DNA of 64,000 nt from Phallusia mammillata. Taxonomy: Eukaryota > Chordata > Ascidiacea > Phlebobranchia > Ascidiidae. Shown here piece by piece: positions 60,060 through 64,000 of the stretch; the first letter of the stretch is position 1, and each line of letters opens with the position of its first letter. The notes below the pieces were generated by a model. That model did not search any database. It was not told the DNA's origin and saw nothing but the letters and a program-made list of their open reading frames with translations. The stretch is taken from assembly GCA_003260075.1 (NCBI GenBank), contig QLIY01000129.1, positions 161,394-225,393 on the forward strand. Direction: 5' to 3'. The translations under genes and the position numbers were made by a program.

Positions 60060-61817
60060 AATAAGCACCACGTTGGCAAACTTGCAAGCTGTGGGCCAAA
60101 CACAAGATATGCACCATAGTTTTCTTGATGACTAACAAAAACACTGTTTGTCATTCAAATAATTGTGATTAAAGCTAGATTTGTGTCCTTCATTTTTTTA
60201 CTTCTGCGAGTTTTGTAGTTAACCAAATAGCAACTTGTATATTTCAATCTGCCTCAAGAACATTTGTTTGTATGCTATGACAGAATACCTTACTGCTCCA
60301 TAAAAATGACATCAGTGTATATGATTGAAAATCAAATATATATTGTTTGAATTTATATAATTTTACAAAACTTATTGGTTCCTCCATTCGTTGTTTCCCA
60401 AAGTGTAGGTCCCAACCCAAAATGAGTCAACTATTTGCATTGAGGTGCTATTTTTTTAACAATGGCATCTATTTTTTACTTTGTTTCATAGTGTTTCTTG
60501 TTTTGCTTGGATTTAACATGTTGACTGCCAACTACGAGTTATCTCGTAGTTGTCGATCTAGCCAGGGTTGCCAGATACGGGTATACTCGGAGAAGACTTA
60601 TTCGATTGTAACGCACTTAAAATGAGCTGGCGTCTCGAACTAACGTCAAGGATGAGTTGTGGCAACACCGAGACACCCTACACCAGCATGTTACCTACGA
60701 GTTAACTCGTAGCATGGCACAAAATATTTTGACTTTCTGATTTCAGAAAGCCACTAAAACAAATTTGGCAAATTTAAGCACAACATAGGAATATCGCTTG
60801 GCAGTCAACTTGTTAAATTTTTGCAGAATAATAATTATAATTTTATAACAATTTTCTTTGACATAATAATGGTTGATTTTGTTTGTGAAACCATCTGTTG
60901 TTTGCCGGGTTACTGCTGTCTGTCCTGCAATGCATCAAAACTGCTCTAAAGTTCAGGCTAAATTGGAATGAAACAAAGAATAATGTCTGTTAGATTTTGA
61001 TGAAACATTCCTAACAGGCATAGTAATTTTACATAAACCAAAATTTTTTGAAAAGCTGTACTAATTTACAGACAAAATAGTAATCATAGATACATATTGG
61101 CAGTGAGTCACCACAAAACGTTTTTAAAAGTATTTGGGTCCTGTCTACAGTTTTTGGGAACCGCTGTCCTATGTCCAGATAAGACTGTGTGAAAGTCTTG
61201 TTTCCATTTTAAGGCTAACTTCATTCTTTCAAAAGTATATTTTGTTGAGTAAAGGTTAGCAAAAGTAAAAAAAATAGCTCTTGTAATTGTAACAGAGAGA
61301 AATTCTTTTGTGTCAGCGTAATGCATATCTTAAAAGGGAAAGTTTGGATTCGTTTTCAACATTAAAAAAAAATTACTAATAACATTTTCAATTACTACGT
61401 GCCCCCCCCCCCCCCCCCCCCCCCTTGTGTCAGCGTAATGCATATCTTAAAAGGGAAAGTTTGGATTAGTTTTCAACAATAAATAAAATTACTAATAACA
61501 TTTTCAATTACTACGTGCATTAGAGATTATACATTATTCATTGCTACAATTTATATGTTGACTATAACTTATTATTAATAATAGTCTCTTTTCAAAGGTT
61601 ATGGGATATCAAACTTGGAAAGCCAGAACACTACACCGAAATGGACCCGACCACCAAAGAATATTGGTGGGCATTGGCGAACGAGCGTCGTTACATGATT
61701 AATCTCCCCAAAAAAGGAAAAGGGTTTTCCTTGCCTCCCAAGCCACATGAACTTTCATTTAAAAGTCGATTGCCCCTAAAGACACCGGAGGAAAAATTAA
61801 AAGAAGCAAAAAGCTAA
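59199..61817 (+). CDS. MRPL54: Mitochondrial large-subunit ribosomal protein mL54
   Basis: mL54 is a mitochondrion-specific protein of the large ribosomal subunit. Three exons join in frame: 59199-59280, 59774-59918 and 61598-61817 (stop 61815-61817), 148 residues (human 138). The start MIARKVSFGISRCIQTSA is a basic amphipathic mitochondrial targeting peptide. The family core follows: TTRCCGLNKYKEGEDPELKP, DSEYPDWLWDIKLGKP and LDP-like MDPTTKEYWWALANERR, matching human NIYKEGQDVPLKPDAEYP...WRRLRKQN. AATAAA at 62004-62009 is the likely poly(A) signal. Introns contain C runs with overlap copies. Confidence 0.94.
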
Positions 61818-62929
61818 AGTAGTCACTTTTTTGTACTGAAATCTTGTGAAGGCTGCTGATAAAGGATGTTAAAGCAACCTGTGAAATTCATTTTCAAAAA
61901 CTTTTAAATGCCTGTTTAGGTTTGACAATTGCACCTATTCACAACCTTTATGTTCCTATTAAGTATCATTAAATGCAGATTTCTTTACTGTGCATTTATG
62001 GTTAATAAAAGTAAAGTTTCTTCAAATTTCAATATAAAAGCAGGTTAGGTTTGAAGAGGTCAAGCATTTACCGTTTAGTTTTTTTTTTATCAGTTAAAGG
62101 TTCAATAGCCTTAGAGATTTCGAAAATCGGGTGAAAATTTCTGGTTTTTGATTCCGGTTTGGAGGTTTGGTAGGAGGCTAAAACCGGTTATGACCAGTTT
62201 GAAACTGGAATATTCCAGCGAAAACCCACCAAAAACCGAATTTCTCTTCGATTTTTGGACCCCCGAAATCGAAAGAAGGGAAAAGCTATAGCCTTAGGTT
62301 TTGAGATTTCGATTCGTCTTTTAACCGGTTTAGAGGTTCGGCAGGAGGCGGAAGTCGGTCTAAACAAGTTTGTAACTGAAATATTTTTGGCGAAAACGAC
62401 TAAAAACCGGAGTTTTCTTCAATTATTTGATCAACAAATTAAAGAAAAAACGTTTTTGAAGCCACAATTGCAATATTGTTCTTATTTAAACACTATACAC
62501 GGATGTTTAATGTCGCATGCAACAGCCCAAATAGATAAAAAAAGCGAGATGTTTTATTACTGAAACGTTTCGTCAAATGCTCGTGTATAGGTTGAAATAG
62601 CAAGCGGAGATATAACGTTTTTAGAGCCGGTTTCAAAGGTCAAAGAGGTCAAGGTCTTGTCTAACATGTTCAGAATCTGGGGTCAGGGTTTTAAGGTTCT
62701 TGATTGCTGAGGAATTGTTGAGGAATTATTAATTTATGTTGCAAACTGTTGTTTATATACCAGTACTATCATCCGGTCAATTTAATAAACTTTAACCCAA
62801 CCACAATAGGACTCCATATTGCTTGTTTCCTCTTTTACAATAAATCCTTTTTTGAAATAAAAAATAAAAATTTTAACTCCCCAACTTTTTTTCCAACACC
62901 ACATCATCAACATTTAACTCTTGAGTTCC
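61818..62929. other. mL54 3' UTR and repeat-like spacer
   Basis: After the poly(A) signal the sequence at about 62100-62420 has two diverged copies of a unit with GAAATC...TTTTAACCGGTTT...GAGGTT...GGAGGC...AAACCGG. I recognise no gene. The 102-codon frame at 62255 lies in this repeat. Confidence 0.4.
62004..62009 (+). terminator. Poly(A) signal of mL54
   Basis: AATAAA lies 187 bases after the mL54 stop codon, in AT-rich sequence. Confidence 0.55.
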
Positions 62930-63412
62930 CGCAGCCAATCAGCGCTCAGCGTGTTTTTGGTGTGCCAAAGTCATTCCAGTCAAAGTCATTTGTCTCGTGG
63001 TGTTTGCGGCGTGCGGAGGTGGAAACATCGAGAAGTTACAAGGTAAATCCAATTTCTTGTCTTTAACTATGCTACATTATAGGAAATACCAATATTTTGG
63101 CGTATGCGGACATTTAAACCAAATCGTAAGCATTTCATCTTCGTATTTTTTATTATGAATGCGCTTGTAGATTAACACTGAATAAAAGTAGTGGTTTACT
63201 ATGAAAACTCTAAGTCATTTAACGGCAAATGGTAACGTTAAAAACTTTTTGATCTGATCTGTTTATAGGTTATATCTGCATAACAGTTTCAATAAACTTA
63301 TTGATTTTATTGTTATGCTGACATAACAAAGCTAACTGAACAGACACTATTGAAGCCATGCAAACAATTCACTGCAACGAGGGGCCGTTGCAGCGCATCG
63401 CGCTTTAGGCAT

Positions 63413-63494
<82 letters not shown>

Positions 63495-63750
63495 TTTTCT
63501 AAATCTGCGTGGCTTGTGAAATCTGCAACGCGCGTTCTGTAGTTTCACTCTTATGGTTTATAATTGCAACTGGCACAGCCCAGTCTGTTACACGTTACTT
63601 AATGTGTTGTTTTATTTGCAGATTCAGATGTTCACCCGCTTCACGATCTCTTCCATTTTCGTCATACAACTTCAAATATTTTACTTGTATGTAAACATAG
63701 GAGTCTGTCGTGGGTCAACTGGGTATGCGGAACTGTTAGGCCTAACTTAG
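62930..63750 (+). other. Possible 5' exons of an unknown gene
   Basis: A GC-richer stretch ends in a strong donor at 63042 (AAG|GTAAAT), and a good acceptor (TTTATTTGCAG) precedes 63622. An ATG at 63628 opens a short frame with a hydrophobic run (FTISSIFVIQLQIFYLYV) like a signal peptide or membrane anchor. Interrupted by a 79-base C run at 63415-63493. No family is recognised, and the exons may be chance. Confidence 0.25.
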
Positions 63751-63915
63751 ATTAACTAGCGATAGGGTTGAGTGACTTATTCTTTGTCCGAGAAGGATCC
63801 GTAGAGGAAGTCTTTCTCGGTCAAAGAATGGTCCAAGTCGCTAGGAGTGCTACTATGTCAGCAAGTTGGCGCTAGGGCTAGAACTATGAGTAGCACTCGT
63901 TAACTAAGGGTAGGT
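63740..63915. repeat. Nested inverted repeats, foldback-like element
   Basis: Inner arms 63780-63794 and 63814-63828 match 14 of 15 bases. A second perfect 10-base pair is 63845-63854 with 63889-63898. Outer sequences around 63740-63757 and 63898-63914 are imperfectly inverted. Together they look like a small foldback transposon or hairpin-rich repeat. Confidence 0.45.
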
Positions 63916-64000
63916 TATAGTTAACATAGGTGGGGTACGTTTGGGATTCGCGCGCCACGTAGGGACTCTAGCTTAGATCGATTTCTACTTAGGTGTGGCG

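Larger units (their letters stand above)
2255..63493. other. Set of 37 G or C homopolymer runs marking gaps
   Basis: G: 2255-2268, 6382-6393, 7430-7440, 14604-14614, 15226-15235, 16637-16693, 18146-18156, 21893-21904, 26168-26177, 29464-29523, 29946-30010. C: 32470-32479, 32700-32710, 34304-34313, 34402-34411, 35824-35834, 37485-37545, 41486-41495, 41817-41827, 42065-42074, 42542-42551, 43166-43194. G: 45716-45725, 45800-45809, 47968-47977, 50336-50345, 50588-50597, 50698-50707, 51040-51050, 51712-51722. C: 52520-52529, 52824-52834, 53072-53127, 53221-53230, 60028-60057, 61402-61424, 63415-63493. Most short runs (10-14) have the end of the left piece repeated at the start of the right piece. 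Confidence 0.85.

Noticed and set aside
16637-63493. Long G runs as telomeric or G-quadruplex regulatory DNA
   Set aside because: They are pure homopolymers without TTAGGG or spacing, and the short ones sit at contig overlaps. A real biological role cannot be supported.
1-64000. CRISPR arrays, operons or other bacterial features
   Set aside because: All recognisable genes are spliced animal genes; no direct repeats with regular spacers were seen.

Overview
The window is nuclear DNA from an invertebrate animal. It is AT-rich, and its genes are built from many short exons (about 50-250 bases) with GT-AG introns of a few hundred bases. Many small transposons and much allelic duplication are present. 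Compact introns, strong heterozygosity and a chordate-like gene set would fit an ascidian tunicate, but nothing read here proves the taxon. I rebuilt five gene loci by joining splice sites and checking the reading phase across every intron.

Layout. 1-1869: no recognisable gene. 1870-12310 (+): an Act1/TRAF3IP2-like adaptor gene ending in a SEFIR domain, followed by a second SEFIR cassette with matching exon phases. 13249-16175 (-): the AMP-activated protein kinase beta subunit, tail-to-tail with the SEFIR locus. 18795-24728 (-): a TBC1D22 Rab GTPase-activating protein. 26808-57778 (+): a Citron gene of about 40 exons, head-to-head with TBC1D22. It encodes a long coiled coil, then C1, PH and CNH domains and a PDZ-binding C-terminus; no kinase domain is visible. 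59199-61817 (+): mitochondrial ribosomal protein mL54. 61818-64000: repeats, a possible 5' end of another gene, and a palindromic element.

Two biological features stand out. Citron carries a run of nine consecutive phase-0 exons of exactly 138 bases, each encoding a 46-residue coiled-coil module. The SEFIR locus holds two complete SEFIR cassettes whose first exons accept the same splice phase. Many non-autonomous hAT elements with readable 8-base target-site duplications lie in introns and spacers, and several unrelated families hit the palindrome GTTTAAAC.

The assembly needs caution. 37 runs of G or C (10-79 bases) interrupt the sequence. The short ones (10-14) mostly sit between two near-copies of the same sequence, which is the pattern of overlapping contigs left unmerged around a gap. 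The run base switches in blocks (G to 30010, C 32470-43194, G 45716-51722, C from 52520). One block, 51051-52093, is inverted and puts a CNH exon of Citron on the wrong strand. Several apparent exon duplications (AMPK beta carbohydrate-binding exon, Citron exons 10, 12, 13, 20, 29 and 34) are therefore best read as allelic or assembly copies.
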